Notes: generated by a model not told the origin, from the letters alone. Shown: positions 24,492 through 32,409, counted from the first letter of the stretch. The stretch: 33,128 nt of DNA from an uncultured Bacteroidales bacterium (GCA_900549375.1 URNY01000009.1:1-33128); one strand, 5' to 3'. Program-made: numbers and translations.

Positions 24492-25742
24492 ATGACAGGA
24501 CTTGCGGACTGTAATAATTTTTTCGTATCGTGTGAGCGGTCGGTGGACCCGACGCTCGAAGGGAAACCTGTGGTGGTGCTGAGCAACAACGACGGATGCG
24601 TGATAGCGCGCAGCAACGAGGCCAAGCGAATGGGAATCAAGATGGGTCAGCCGACGTTTGAGATACGCGAGCTGATAGAATCGGGGCGTGTGATCGCTTA
24701 TTCGGGCAATCATCTGCTTTATCGTGAAAAGAGCATGCGGGTTCACGATATATTCCGGCGTTATGTTCCCGCGACGCTCGACTACTCGGTGGATGAGTCG
24801 TTTCTGGATCTGAGCGGTATTCCTGAATATGCCATTCCTGAGATCGGAGAGGAGATAAGGCGTGTATGCATGGTGGAGGAGAGGATACCAGTGACTATAG
24901 GTTTCGCGCCTACAAAGACGCTTGCGAAGATAGCTACTGAAGTGGGAAAGAAGCAGGGAAAGGGAGTTGTGATGATTCCGAGGGCCGAAGAGTTCGAGCC
25001 GTATATGGAAAAGATGGGGATCGGCGAACTTTGGGGCGTAGGCCGCAGGCTTTCGAAGCGGCTTTATATAGCCGGGGTATATACGATAGGTGATTTTGCC
25101 CGGCGGGAGCCGGTATGGGTTAGAAGCACGTTGGGTGTATTGGGAGAGAAGAGCTGGCGGGAACTTCACGGGGAGTCGTGCATCGAGCTGGAACATCTCG
25201 GGCGGAAGATTCAGGATTCGATAAGCGAGACGCGCACGTTTCCCGAAGATATAGATGATTTCGACTGGCTTCGTTCGCGAGTGGCGATATATGCGGCTCA
25301 TGTGGCGAAGCGGCTTCGGCGGATGAATGCGGAGTGCGGCGAGATCAGCGTGTTTCTGCATACCAACCGGTTTCATACGGAGCGTGGAAGATATGCTCCC
25401 GAGGCGAGGATGGAATTGGAAGTTCCGACTGATGATTCATCGGAGATAGTGAAGGCGGCAGTGGCGTGTCTGGAGAATATCTATGATTCTCGGTTCAAGT
25501 ATAAACGGGGCGGAGTGACTCTGATGAAAATCATTCCGCGGCGTTCGCTCACGCCTTCGCTGTTCGAGGACATAGAGAGCGGCCACAGGCGTCAGCGGAG
25601 GTCGCGCAGCCTGATGGCGGCGCTCGACAGTCTGAATACCGGGGCCGGGCCGGAGGTAGTGAAGCTGGCTTCGCAGATTACCGGGGGCGTTGCGGGGCAT
25701 AATGATGGGTATTCTTCGTCGTTCGGTACACCCAAAATATAA
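24492..25742 (+). CDS. umuC: Y-family DNA polymerase, UmuC type
   Basis: This 416-residue translesion polymerase has LADCNNFFVSCER with the first catalytic Asp (residue 6). YSVDESFLDL (about 98-107) holds the second carboxylate pair, and FAPTKTLAKIATEVGKK and GIGELWGVGRRLSKRL (helix-hairpin-helix) follow. The C-terminal little-finger region ends ITGGVAGHNDGYSSSFGTPKI. The CER and SRSLM features and the length favour UmuC (Pol V catalytic subunit) over DinB. Its usual partner gene umuD is not adjacent, so any UmuD must be encoded elsewhere. Co-transcription with recJ and recQ is likely from the spacing. Confidence 0.9.
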   Translation: MTGLADCNNFFVSCERSVDPTLEGKPVVVLSNNDGCVIARSNEAKRMGIKMGQPTFEIRELIESGRVIAYSGNHLLYREKSMRVHDIFRRYVPATLDYSVDESFLDLSGIPEYAIPEIGEEIRRVCMVEERIPVTIGFAPTKTLAKIATEVGKKQGKGVVMIPRAEEFEPYMEKMGIGELWGVGRRLSKRLYIAGVYTIGDFARREPVWVRSTLGVLGEKSWRELHGESCIELEHLGRKIQDSISETRTFPEDIDDFDWLRSRVAIYAAHVAKRLRRMNAECGEISVFLHTNRFHTERGRYAPEARMELEVPTDDSSEIVKAAVACLENIYDSRFKYKRGGVTLMKIIPRRSLTPSLFEDIESGHRRQRRSRSLMAALDSLNTGAGPEVVKLASQITGGVAGHNDGYSSSFGTPKI

Positions 25743-25745
25743 GCT

Positions 25746-25873
25746 AAGCGGCTTGTGATAATGGCCGATCTGCGGCGTTGCTATCGGCATTCGGGCTCGG
25801 TCATGTACTTGAGTACACTCCCTTCGCCCTCAGCCTCAGCGCCTTGCATCTCAGCCATTCTGACAAGCCGCTT
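25746..25873. repeat. 128-bp imperfect palindromic element
   Basis: The ends AAGCGGCTTGT (25746-25756) and ACAAGCCGCTT (25863-25873) are perfect 11-bp inverted repeats, and the similarity continues inward with gaps (AATGGCCGATCTGCGGCG against CGCCTTGCATCTCAGCCATT). The exact centre is TGTACT-TG-AGTACA (25804-25817). It begins 4 bases after the umuC stop. There is no T-run at its end. A multicopy palindromic repeat or structured RNA are the main options; it may also act as a 3' mRNA stabiliser. Confidence 0.75.
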
Positions 25874-25882
25874 TTAGAGAGG

Positions 25883-25903
25883 GTGACAATGGCCGATCTG
25901 CGG
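25883..25903. repeat. Second copy of a 21-bp sequence from the palindrome arm
   Basis: GTGACAATGGCCGATCTGCGG repeats 25755-25775 with one change. It lies just outside the palindrome, so it may be a remnant of another copy or part of the insertion site. Confidence 0.6.
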
Positions 25904-26009
25904 AAACATTTTTATGAAATTTATGAACAGTCGGACGGGATTTCGGGAAAAATTATTAAATTAGCGGGGAGTTTTATCAACTATATCTACAAAATCTGAA
26001 ATACAAAAT

Positions 26010-26558
26010 ATGAAAAAATATAAGATTGCGGTGGGCGCCATATTGCTGGCCGGAACTTCGATGACTTTCAGTTCATGTATAGGGAGTTTTGCGATGACGA
26101 ACAAGGTGTTGTCGTGGAATAAGCAAGTAGGCAATAAATTCGTGAATGAGCTCGTGTTCTTCGCGTTCTGGATTCTGCCTGTTTATGAAGTGACAAGTAT
26201 CGCGGATCTTCTGGTGATCAATACGATAGAGTTCTGGAGCGGTAACAATCCGATGTCGGCTTCGACGAAGGCCGTGGATACGGATCACGGCCGCTATCTG
26301 ATAGATTGCGACGGAAAGGGTTATACCATCACATATCAGCCTACCGGCGAGAAGACCCGATTGGAATTCATCGAGGAAAGCCGTACATGGGCATTCGAGA
26401 CGGGCGAAGGGGAACTTATACCTTTTATGACGTTTATCGACGACACACATGTGAAGATGGTGAAGCCTGACGGAGATTTCCAGTTGGTGGAGCTTTCGGA
26501 GCAGGGGCTGATGGCTTATGCCGAGGCAACCGGATCGGCACCTATGGCAAAGCGCTGA
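26010..26558 (+). CDS. DUF3332-family lipoprotein
   Basis: This 182-residue protein has a lipoprotein signal (SSCIG, Cys23) and the family block TNKVLSWNKQVGNKFVNELVFFAFWILPVYEV...ADLLVINTIEFWSG, which matches DUF3332. The C-terminal part (about 90-165) looks like a small beta domain. Its role is unknown. Members are common single-copy outer- or inner-membrane lipoproteins in Bacteroidetes. The gene stands alone, and no good promoter match is visible in the 107 bases upstream. Confidence 0.85.
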   Translation: MKKYKIAVGAILLAGTSMTFSSCIGSFAMTNKVLSWNKQVGNKFVNELVFFAFWILPVYEVTSIADLLVINTIEFWSGNNPMSASTKAVDTDHGRYLIDCDGKGYTITYQPTGEKTRLEFIEESRTWAFETGEGELIPFMTFIDDTHVKMVKPDGDFQLVELSEQGLMAYAEATGSAPMAKR

Positions 26559-26698
26559 GAAAAAAATTGCGACATGATGAATCAAACCGGCGTCCGGAAT
26601 TGTTAATATAAATGAAGCGCCGGGAGAGGATTATGGCCCGGCCGCAAATAAGGCCGCGTAAAGCGGATGAATTGTAGAATAAACTTAATATTTTAGTT

Positions 26699-26902
26699 AT
26701 GAAACCGTTACACGTAATTTTATCAGTGATTGGCGGAGCCGTAGCAGGCGCAGCCGTAGGTCTTCTTGTGGCACCGGAGAAAGGTGAAGATACTCGTTGC
26801 AGGATAGCCAAGCTTCTGAAAGATAAAGGAATAAAGCTGAAAAAAGACAAGATGGAAGAACTTGTCGACGAGATAGAGGACCAGATTGACAAACATATCT
26901 AA
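26699..26902 (+). CDS. YtxH-like small membrane protein (copy 1)
   Basis: These 67 residues have one glycine/alanine-rich membrane segment (about 6-25, LSVIGGAVAGAAVGLLVAPEKG). An amphipathic charged helix follows with KGEDTRCRIAKLLKDKGIKL. The APEKG motif after the membrane helix is the YtxH signature. Such proteins are often stress-induced. A close relative follows after 10 bases, so the pair probably arose by duplication. Confidence 0.8.
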   Translation: MKPLHVILSVIGGAVAGAAVGLLVAPEKGEDTRCRIAKLLKDKGIKLKKDKMEELVDEIEDQIDKHI

Positions 26903-26912
26903 TCAAGAAAAG

Positions 26913-27107
26913 ATGAGAGCATTGACATTGATATCCGCTTTTGTGGGCGGAGCGATAGTGGGATGTGGCGCAGCATTGCTTTTCGCTCCTGAAAAGGGAG
27001 CAGACGTAAGGGGCAAAATTTGCGACCTTCTCAGAAAGAAAGGCATCAGAATCAGCGATAAAGAGGTAGATGCCCTTGTAGCCGAGCTTGCCGGCCCCGA
27101 GAATTAA
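26913..27107 (+). CDS. YtxH-like small membrane protein (copy 2)
   Basis: The ATG at 26913 is preferred to an in-frame TTG at 26886 that would overlap the previous gene. The 64 residues repeat the plan of copy 1: membrane segment with GGAIVGCGAALLFAPEKGADVRGKI, then a charged tail with RKKGIRISDKEVDALVAEL. The shared APEKG-D-R-KI-LL-KGI pattern shows paralogy. A 15-bp stem-loop follows. Confidence 0.78.
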   Translation: MRALTLISAFVGGAIVGCGAALLFAPEKGADVRGKICDLLRKKGIRISDKEVDALVAELAGPEN

Positions 27108-27145
27108 TAGCATTCAGGGGAAAGCGCCCGAAAAGGCATAGAAAC

Positions 27146-27187
27146 ATAAGTGCGGATGTCGGGGTGAGCCTTGATATCCGCACTTAT
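27146..27187 (+). terminator. Stem-loop after the YtxH pair
   Basis: ATAAGTGCGGATGTC (27146-27160) pairs with GATATCCGCACTTAT (27173-27187), 15 bp with one G-T pair and a 12-base loop. The T-run is weak, so read-through to the next gene is possible. Confidence 0.6.
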
Positions 27188-27257
27188 TCTATATAAGGAA
27201 CAGATTCTAAACGGTATCCACAGGCCGGAGGGAGAAAACCGGCACTATATCCGACGT

Positions 27258-27602
27258 ATGAAAGAGAAACTGACAGATGAGTTGAAAGAGATATTCGTTC
27301 AGGGTAAAAACTGGATGAAACTTGAAGTTGAATACGCGAAGCTGACATTGGCAGAGAAGATGACAATGTTGTTTTCGGCGATGATAATTGGCGCCGTCTG
27401 TCTGTTGATGGGGATGGTTGTGCTGATACTTCTTGCGTTTGCACTTGTGGAGCTTTTCCGGCTCATGATGAGTCCCGCTCTCGCGTATCTGTCGTCGGCA
27501 GGAGTGATAGTGGTGCTTATCGTGCTTTTCTATCTATTCAGGAAGCCGTTGCTGTTGAACCCGATAGCACGATTCATCACGAGACTTTTCATCAGCAAGT
27601 AA
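27258..27602 (+). CDS. Phage-holin-family (holin_3_6 type) membrane protein
   Basis: The start at 27258 (MKEKLTDELKEIF) is chosen because the in-frame extension upstream runs into the stem-loop. The 114 residues have an N-terminal amphipathic region, two membrane helices (about 37-63 and 72-93) and a basic tail. This is the layout of the chromosomal phage holin family that usually accompanies YtxH-type genes. Despite the name, these are thought to be envelope-stress proteins rather than lysis proteins. It follows two YtxH-like genes and precedes a small basic protein, so the four probably form one functional group. Confidence 0.72.
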   Translation: MKEKLTDELKEIFVQGKNWMKLEVEYAKLTLAEKMTMLFSAMIIGAVCLLMGMVVLILLAFALVELFRLMMSPALAYLSSAGVIVVLIVLFYLFRKPLLLNPIARFITRLFISK

Positions 27603-27625
27603 TAACTTTAAAATTGCGCGGAGCT

Positions 27626-27961
27626 ATGAGCAATGAGATAATGCAGACAACGCCGGTGCCTGAGGGCGAGATGAATGCGGAAAACGGATTCAAGGGTTAT
27701 TCGATGGAGGATTTGCGCTATCAGCGTGCATTGATAGCGCTGCAGAAGGAATTCTGCAAATCGAAGATCATCCACAAGGCCGACAGGATACGGAAGAACG
27801 GTTTATTCGGGAATGATGGCAACGCATCGAAAGTGGCACGGCTTAGCGGCATAGCGGGCAAGTTATTGTACGGACTCAGTTATCTTGACTATGCGATGCT
27901 GGGGATGTCGCTGTTCGGATCAGGGCGCAAGATTTATAAGTTTTTTAAGGGAAAAAGATAG
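27626..27961 (+). CDS. Small basic protein of the YtxH-holin group
   Basis: The start at 27626 gives 111 residues. The N-terminus is acidic and flexible. The middle is helical and charged (YQRALIALQKEFCKSKIIHKADRIRK), then a mildly hydrophobic stretch (LLYGLSYLDYAMLGMSLFG) and a basic tail ending FFKGKR. I do not recognise a named family. Its start is 24 bases after the holin-family stop, which supports co-transcription and a peripheral membrane role. Confidence 0.6.
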   Translation: MSNEIMQTTPVPEGEMNAENGFKGYSMEDLRYQRALIALQKEFCKSKIIHKADRIRKNGLFGNDGNASKVARLSGIAGKLLYGLSYLDYAMLGMSLFGSGRKIYKFFKGKR

Positions 27962-28001
27962 GCGTCCGGTTTTCTGAAAATCAATTAACGACTTTTTATC
28001 C

Positions 28002-28847
28002 ATGAATGATTATAATGCAGTGCGAATAGAGGCAAGACCCTGCACGGTTGATATAACGGACCTTGCTGCCGCGTTTCTTGCCGATGCAGGTTTTGAAAGT
28101 TTCGAGCCTGATGAGAAGGGCCTGACGGCTTATATAAGGGCCGTGGATGATTCGGAAAAGACAGCCCGCGAGGCACTCGCCGATTTTCCGATTGATACGG
28201 AATTCTCGATAAGCTCAGAATTCATAAAGGGGGAGGATTGGAACAAAGAATGGGAAAAGAATTATTTCAAGCCCATAGTAATAGGGGATGAATGCGTGGT
28301 GCATTCCACCTTTCATAAGGATGTTCCCACTGCCCGCTATGATATAGTGATCGATCCGAAGATGGCATTCGGCACGGGGCATCATGACACAACATCGCAG
28401 ATGATGAGGCTCATACTGACTCTCGATTTAGAGAGGAAGAGCGTGATCGACATGGGTACGGGCACAGGTATTCTTGCGATACTGGCTAAAATGCGGGGTG
28501 CCTCTGAAGTGACGGGTATCGAGATGGACGAGCCGGCCTACCGGAACGCATTGGAACATTCGGCATTGAACGGAGTGGATCTCAGATTGATACATGGCGA
28601 TGCGTCTGCCTTGAAAGAAGTGCAACATAGCGACTATCTCTTTGCCAATATCAACCGCAATATCATCACCGGGGATGCCCGGCACTATGCAGAGGCGCTG
28701 AAACCGGAAGGAGAACTATTGCTTAGCGGTTTTTACGAGGATGATGTTCCGATAGTGGAGGAAGCGTTTTCGCGATATGGATTCCGCACGGAAGAGAAGC
28801 TCGTTTCAGCAGCCGGCTGGACCGCTATGCGGATGAGACGTCCGTAA
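28002..28847 (+). CDS. prmA: Ribosomal protein L11 methyltransferase PrmA
   Basis: This 281-residue protein has the PrmA two-part form: an N-terminal substrate-recognition domain (about 1-110, including KGEDWNKEWEKNYFKP) and a C-terminal Rossmann SAM domain. MAFGTGHHDTTSQMM precedes DMGTGTGILAILAKMRGA (motif I), and FANINRNII is the catalytic-site motif. PrmA trimethylates several lysines and the N-terminus of ribosomal protein L11. It is usually dispensable. No cofactor or motif is missing. Confidence 0.93.
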   Translation: MNDYNAVRIEARPCTVDITDLAAAFLADAGFESFEPDEKGLTAYIRAVDDSEKTAREALADFPIDTEFSISSEFIKGEDWNKEWEKNYFKPIVIGDECVVHSTFHKDVPTARYDIVIDPKMAFGTGHHDTTSQMMRLILTLDLERKSVIDMGTGTGILAILAKMRGASEVTGIEMDEPAYRNALEHSALNGVDLRLIHGDASALKEVQHSDYLFANINRNIITGDARHYAEALKPEGELLLSGFYEDDVPIVEEAFSRYGFRTEEKLVSAAGWTAMRMRRP

Positions 28848-28903
28848 AAATGCCTGAATTATTGTATGCTTAACATAATTTAATGTTAAAAACACGCCGG
28901 ATG

Positions 28904-28935
28904 TTTGGTTCGGGCGCGATTTAATTATATATTTG
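28904..28935 (+). promoter_or_regulatory. Promoter of the ECF sigma factor gene
   Basis: TTTG (28904-28907), a 20-base spacer and TATATTTG (28928-28935) match the primary Bacteroidetes sigma consensus exactly. The leader to the ATG at 29046 is about 100 bases and AC-rich. Confidence 0.8.
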
Positions 28936-29045
28936 CATTCCGAACGAAACCGAAAGACATTTATTTTACATCTGATTAATAGAAATTATAGAAACCAATA
29001 GCCTATCGAAACAACAATTACCCAAACCAACCAACATCATAAGTA

Positions 29046-29636
29046 ATGTCAAATTTCCCAAGCATGACCGACGAGCAGTTGGTGAAGGCTTATGAGGCAG
29101 GCAGTAACGAAGCGTTCGATGTATTGCTCAGGCGGCATCAGGACAGAATCTTCAGCTATATTCTGCGGATTATAAAAAACGAGGACATAGCGAACGATAT
29201 TTTTCAGGAAACATTTGTGAAGGCGATCCAGACCATCCGTCAGGGCCGCTACACCGAGAACGGCAAGTTTCCGGCATGGATATCGCGCATAGCCCATAAT
29301 CTTATCATCGATTATTATCGTCAGGAAAAATCCGAGAACGTGCAATCATCGGATTTGACCGATGTCGACGTTCTGAATCGTAAGGAACTTTGCGAAGCCA
29401 CGATTGAGGATGCGATCGTGACGGAGCAGATCCGCGACGACGTGAAATATCTGATCAAGGAGTTGCCCGCTCTTCAGCGAGAAGTACTCATAATGCGCTA
29501 TTATCAGGGCTTGAGTTTCAAAGAGATAGCCGAGATAACCGGAGTAAGTATAAATACGGCTCTCGGAAGGATGCGCTATGCGATACTTAACCTGCGTAGG
29601 ATAGCGAACGAAAAAGATATCATCCTTACAATCTGA
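29046..29636 (+). CDS. RNA polymerase ECF-type sigma factor
   Basis: The 196 residues have sigma region 2 (about 15-90, with DRIFSYILRIIKNEDIANDIFQETFVKA and ISRIAHNLIIDYYR) and region 4 (about 138-185, ELPALQREVLIMRYYQGLSFKEIAEITGVSINTALGRMRYAI). A short linker joins them and no region 1.1 or 3 is present, as in ECF factors. No anti-sigma gene follows, unlike most SusCD-linked ECF factors of this phylum. It has a primary-sigma-type promoter, which suggests steady expression. It is followed by a small conserved-looking ORF and a terminator. Confidence 0.92.
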   Translation: MSNFPSMTDEQLVKAYEAGSNEAFDVLLRRHQDRIFSYILRIIKNEDIANDIFQETFVKAIQTIRQGRYTENGKFPAWISRIAHNLIIDYYRQEKSENVQSSDLTDVDVLNRKELCEATIEDAIVTEQIRDDVKYLIKELPALQREVLIMRYYQGLSFKEIAEITGVSINTALGRMRYAILNLRRIANEKDIILTI

Positions 29637-29692
29637 GCTACAATAAAATCGGTAAGGGGAGCGTTATATAGGTGTTATTATTAAAACCTCGA

Positions 29693-29857
29693 ATGCCTAT
29701 GACTCACAACTCCTACCTCTATTCCATCGATGCATATGTACGTCCGGTCGGGAAAAGTGCGGCTCCAAGAAAATCCACTGTAAGCTTCATACGTCAGTTT
29801 GCAAGAGCTAATGTTGTGCTTGAGGGGGCTGTTGCCGGAGATATCTGCATCAATTAA
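29693..29857 (+). CDS. Small basic protein downstream of the sigma factor
   Basis: ATG at 29693 (or 29699) gives a 54-residue peptide with a Tyr/Ser-rich start (THNSYLYSIDAYVRP) and a basic helical segment KSTVSFIRQFARANVVL. A terminator follows immediately. I recall a similar short ORF with an FIRQFAR-type motif at this place in Bacteroides, but cannot check. It might be a sigma-interacting peptide; that is inference from position. Confidence 0.5.
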   Translation: MPMTHNSYLYSIDAYVRPVGKSAAPRKSTVSFIRQFARANVVLEGAVAGDICIN

Positions 29858-29870
29858 AAAGTTATCAGAG

Positions 29871-29901
29871 AGCGCGTCGAACATTGAAGACGCGCTTTTT
29901 T
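29871..29901 (+). terminator. Terminator of the sigma-factor unit
   Basis: AGCGCGTC (29871-29878) pairs with GACGCGCT (29889-29896), followed by a run of T to 29901. Confidence 0.9.
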
Positions 29902-29978
29902 CATGCCGTTTCACGGAACGGGATGGGTATTGTTGCGTGATTTTTTATCAGGAGCGCAGGGATTTTGAGAAAATTGCT

Positions 29979-29986
29979 TAACTTTG
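29979..29986 (+). promoter_or_regulatory. Likely -7 box of glnS
   Basis: TAACTTTG matches TAnnTTTG 28 bases before the glnS start. A clear TTTG at the usual -33 distance is missing. Confidence 0.5.
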
Positions 29987-30014
29987 TAATCAATAACAGC
30001 AAACAAGTTTCCAC

Positions 30015-31721
30015 ATGGAAGAGATCATAAAGGAAGAGGGAGCAGCCGAGGATGGCGGACTCAATTTCATAGAGCAGGAGATAAAGGCCGATCTTGAGGC
30101 CGGTAAGAATGGCGGCCGCCTGAACACTCGTTTTCCGCCGGAGCCTAACGGCTATCTGCATATAGGCCATGCAAAGGCTTTTATCATGGATTTCGGAGCA
30201 GCCGAGAAGTTCGGAGGCACCTGTAATCTTCGCTTCGACGACACCAATCCTCAGAAGGAGGATACAGAATACGTAGAGGCCATCAAGGAAGATATCCATT
30301 GGCTCGGATATGACTGGGAAGACCGGTTATACTATGCGAGCGATTATTTCCCTCAGCTTTATGACCTTGCGTTAAGGTTGATCAAGGAAGGAAAAGCATA
30401 TGTAGACGAGCAGACCAGCGAGCAGATAGCTTCGCAGAAGGGAACACCGACCACTCCCGGTACGGCAAGTCCCTATCGCGACCGTCCTATCGAGGAGAAT
30501 CTCGAGCTTTTCGAGAAGATGAATGCCGGTGAATTCGAGGAAGGGAGCATGGTGCTCCGTGCCAAAATCGACATGGCGAGCGACAACATGCACTTCCGCG
30601 ACCCGATCATGTACCGTATCATCAAGACTCCGCACTGGCGCACCGGCGACAAGTGGAAGGTTTATCCGATGTATGATTTCGCGCATGGTCAGAGTGATTA
30701 TTTCGAGGGCGTGACGCATTCGATATGCACCCTGGAGTTTGTGCCTCACCGTCCGCTGTATGAGTATTTCGTGAAAGAGCTTGCCGATGAGACATATTGC
30801 CCGCGACAGATAGAGTTCAACCGTCTGAACCTCACATATACCGTGATGAGTAAGCGCAAACTTCTCCAGCTCGTGAAGGAGGGTTTGGTGAATGGCTGGG
30901 ACGACCCGCGTATGCCTACCTTGCGCGGATTGCGCCGCAGGGGTTATACGCCTTCGTCGATCAAGGATTTCATAAAGCGTATCGGCTATACCAAATATGA
31001 GGCTTTGAATCATATCGAGCTTCTCGAGCATTCGGTAAGGGAGGATCTCAACAAAACGGCTACGCGCGTAAGCGTGATCCAGAATCCCGTGAAGCTCATT
31101 CTTACGAATTATCCGGAAGGGAAGAGCGAGGTTATGACGATGGACAATAACCCGGAGAACCCTGCGGAGGGAAGCCATGAGATGCCGTTCAGCCGCGAGC
31201 TCTGGATAGAGCGCGAGGATTTCATGGAGAATCCCCCGAAGAAATTCTTCCGTCTTTCGCCCGATAAAGAGGTAAGGCTGAAAGGAGCCTATATCATCAA
31301 GTGCACGGGCGTCAAGAAGAATGATAACGGCGAGATCGAGGAGATTTATGCCACTTATGATCCAGACACGCGCAACGGGCTGCCGGGAAGCAACCGGAAG
31401 GTGAAGGGAACGCTGCATTGGGTATCGGCGCCTACAGCCACGGAAGCAGAGATACGCGACTACGACAGACTTTTCAGTGTTGAGAATCCTTCGGCCGAAG
31501 AGGGAGACTTCCGCGATCTGCTGAATCCGGATTCTCTGATTGTGCGCAGGAATGCTAAAATTGAGCCATGGCTTGCCGAGAGAATAAATGCCGGCGACCA
31601 CTATCAGTTCCAGCGACTGGGTTATTACGTTGTGGATAAGGATTCGACTCCCGGACATCCGGTGTTCAACAAGACTATAGGTCTGAAGGACACATGGGCG
31701 AAGGAGATGAAGAAAGGCTGA
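30015..31721 (+). CDS. glnS: Glutaminyl-tRNA synthetase
   Basis: This 568-residue class I synthetase has PEPNGYLHIGHAKAF (HIGH motif, about 42-56), RFDDTNPQKE, YDFAHGQSDYFEGVTHSICTLEF (active-site region typical of GlnRS/GluRS) and VMSKRKL (KMSKS-type loop, about 277). Two C-terminal beta-barrels for anticodon recognition fill residues about 345-560. It charges tRNA-Gln with glutamine using ATP. The length and motifs fit GlnRS of the eukaryotic-like type widely held by Bacteroidetes rather than GluRS. It ends just before the tmRNA promoter. Confidence 0.95.
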   Translation: MEEIIKEEGAAEDGGLNFIEQEIKADLEAGKNGGRLNTRFPPEPNGYLHIGHAKAFIMDFGAAEKFGGTCNLRFDDTNPQKEDTEYVEAIKEDIHWLGYDWEDRLYYASDYFPQLYDLALRLIKEGKAYVDEQTSEQIASQKGTPTTPGTASPYRDRPIEENLELFEKMNAGEFEEGSMVLRAKIDMASDNMHFRDPIMYRIIKTPHWRTGDKWKVYPMYDFAHGQSDYFEGVTHSICTLEFVPHRPLYEYFVKELADETYCPRQIEFNRLNLTYTVMSKRKLLQLVKEGLVNGWDDPRMPTLRGLRRRGYTPSSIKDFIKRIGYTKYEALNHIELLEHSVREDLNKTATRVSVIQNPVKLILTNYPEGKSEVMTMDNNPENPAEGSHEMPFSRELWIEREDFMENPPKKFFRLSPDKEVRLKGAYIIKCTGVKKNDNGEIEEIYATYDPDTRNGLPGSNRKVKGTLHWVSAPTATEAEIRDYDRLFSVENPSAEEGDFRDLLNPDSLIVRRNAKIEPWLAERINAGDHYQFQRLGYYVVDKDSTPGHPVFNKTIGLKDTWAKEMKKG

Positions 31722-31745
31722 AAGGCCGGAATAAGTTAAAATACG

Positions 31746-31785
31746 TTAAAACGCTGATTCTGAAGAATCGGAATCCGCGTTTTAA
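31746..31785 (+). terminator. glnS terminator
   Basis: TTAAAACGCTGATTC (31746-31760) pairs with GAATCCGCGTTTTAA (31771-31785), 15 bp with one mismatch and T-rich right arm. It directly abuts the tmRNA -7 box. Confidence 0.72.
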
Positions 31786-31788
31786 TGT

Positions 31789-31796
31789 TATATTTG
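31789..31796 (+). promoter_or_regulatory. -7 box of the tmRNA gene
   Basis: TATATTTG matches the consensus and ends 31 bases before the mature 5' end. The -33 position falls within the glnS terminator and shows no good TTTG. Confidence 0.55.
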
Positions 31797-31827
31797 CAGG
31801 CCTTTCAGAGGAAAGGACCGCAACTAC

Positions 31828-32228
31828 GGGGGTAATTGGCTTTGACAGCGTGTAGAAGCGGCAGGTAAGCATGCAGAGCTTTGGCGTTTAAGCTCTATAA
31901 TAACAAAAGCGTCGACCTATAATTGGCGAAAATAACAATTACGCTCTCGCTGCGTAACCTGAAGTACAGTAGGGTTCCTTTATTCGCCTCAAAGTGAGGT
32001 GAACGAGACATCTCCCCATTGCCCGGTTCCGAGACGTTTGGACAAGGAGGTGCAGAGAAATTCGGAAATAGGGCAGCCGGAGTTCCGACGGCGGCCCGAA
32101 ACAAAGGGACTAAGGTCAGAATTGGCTGTCGCGGGCCTGTTCTGACACGAAAATCAATCCGCAGACTAAGCATGTAGAAAGCTTGTTGAGTCCGCGTTTG
32201 GACGAGGGTTCAATCCCCTCTACCTCCA
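31828..32228 (+). ncRNA. ssrA: Transfer-messenger RNA (tmRNA)
   Basis: The 5' end GGGGGTAATTGGCTTTGACA and 3' end GGGTTCAATCCCCTCTACCTCCA are the conserved tRNA-like halves. GGGGGTA (31828-31834) pairs with TACCTCC (32221-32227), A is the discriminator, and CCA is not encoded. The one-piece RNA is about 401 nt. It rescues stalled ribosomes with SmpB by trans-translation, adding a degradation tag. Regions between tag and 3' end contain pairings expected for pseudoknots (for example GGCAGCCGG and GGCGGCCCG stretches). Confidence 0.95.
31925..31957 (+). other. tmRNA tag reading frame
   Basis: The frame reads GENNNYALAA then TAA. The ALAA end is the usual protease (ClpXP-type) degron. Tags I recall from this order are GENNYALAA and GETNYALAA, so this has one more Asn. 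Confidence 0.85.
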
Positions 32229-32235
32229 CAACATA

Positions 32236-32280
32236 TGTCTGATTATCAATAATTTATTGATAATCAGACATTCTGTTTTA
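32236..32280 (+). terminator. tmRNA terminator
   Basis: TGTCTGATTATCAA (32236-32249) pairs perfectly with TTGATAATCAGACA (32257-32270), loop of 7, followed by T-rich sequence. Confidence 0.85.
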
Positions 32281-32381
32281 ATATGATGCAGGACGGAAAG
32301 GGAGATAGTTGGGGCTTTCCCATGGAGAGATGGGTTAGATTTGCGGAATTTTCCGGTTTGTGTGAGGTGGTTGAAATTTTG

Positions 32382-32409
32382 CATCCTAAATATACCATCC
32401 TAAATATAC
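32382..32409. repeat. Perfect 14-bp tandem duplication
   Basis: CATCCTAAATATAC occurs twice in a row (32382-32395 and 32396-32409) in the 235-base gap after the tmRNA terminator. No gene is seen in this gap. Confidence 0.75.

Noticed and set aside
25778..25999. 73-codon frame after umuC
   Set aside because: Most of it lies in the 128-bp palindrome and the 21-bp repeat, so it is better explained as repeat DNA.
30372..31658. 428-codon open frame on the minus strand inside glnS
   Set aside because: It is fully antisense to a convincing GlnRS gene, has no recognisable domain and reflects codon bias of the real gene.
31895..32173. 92-codon minus-strand frame in the tmRNA
   Set aside because: Antisense to a structural RNA with no protein features.
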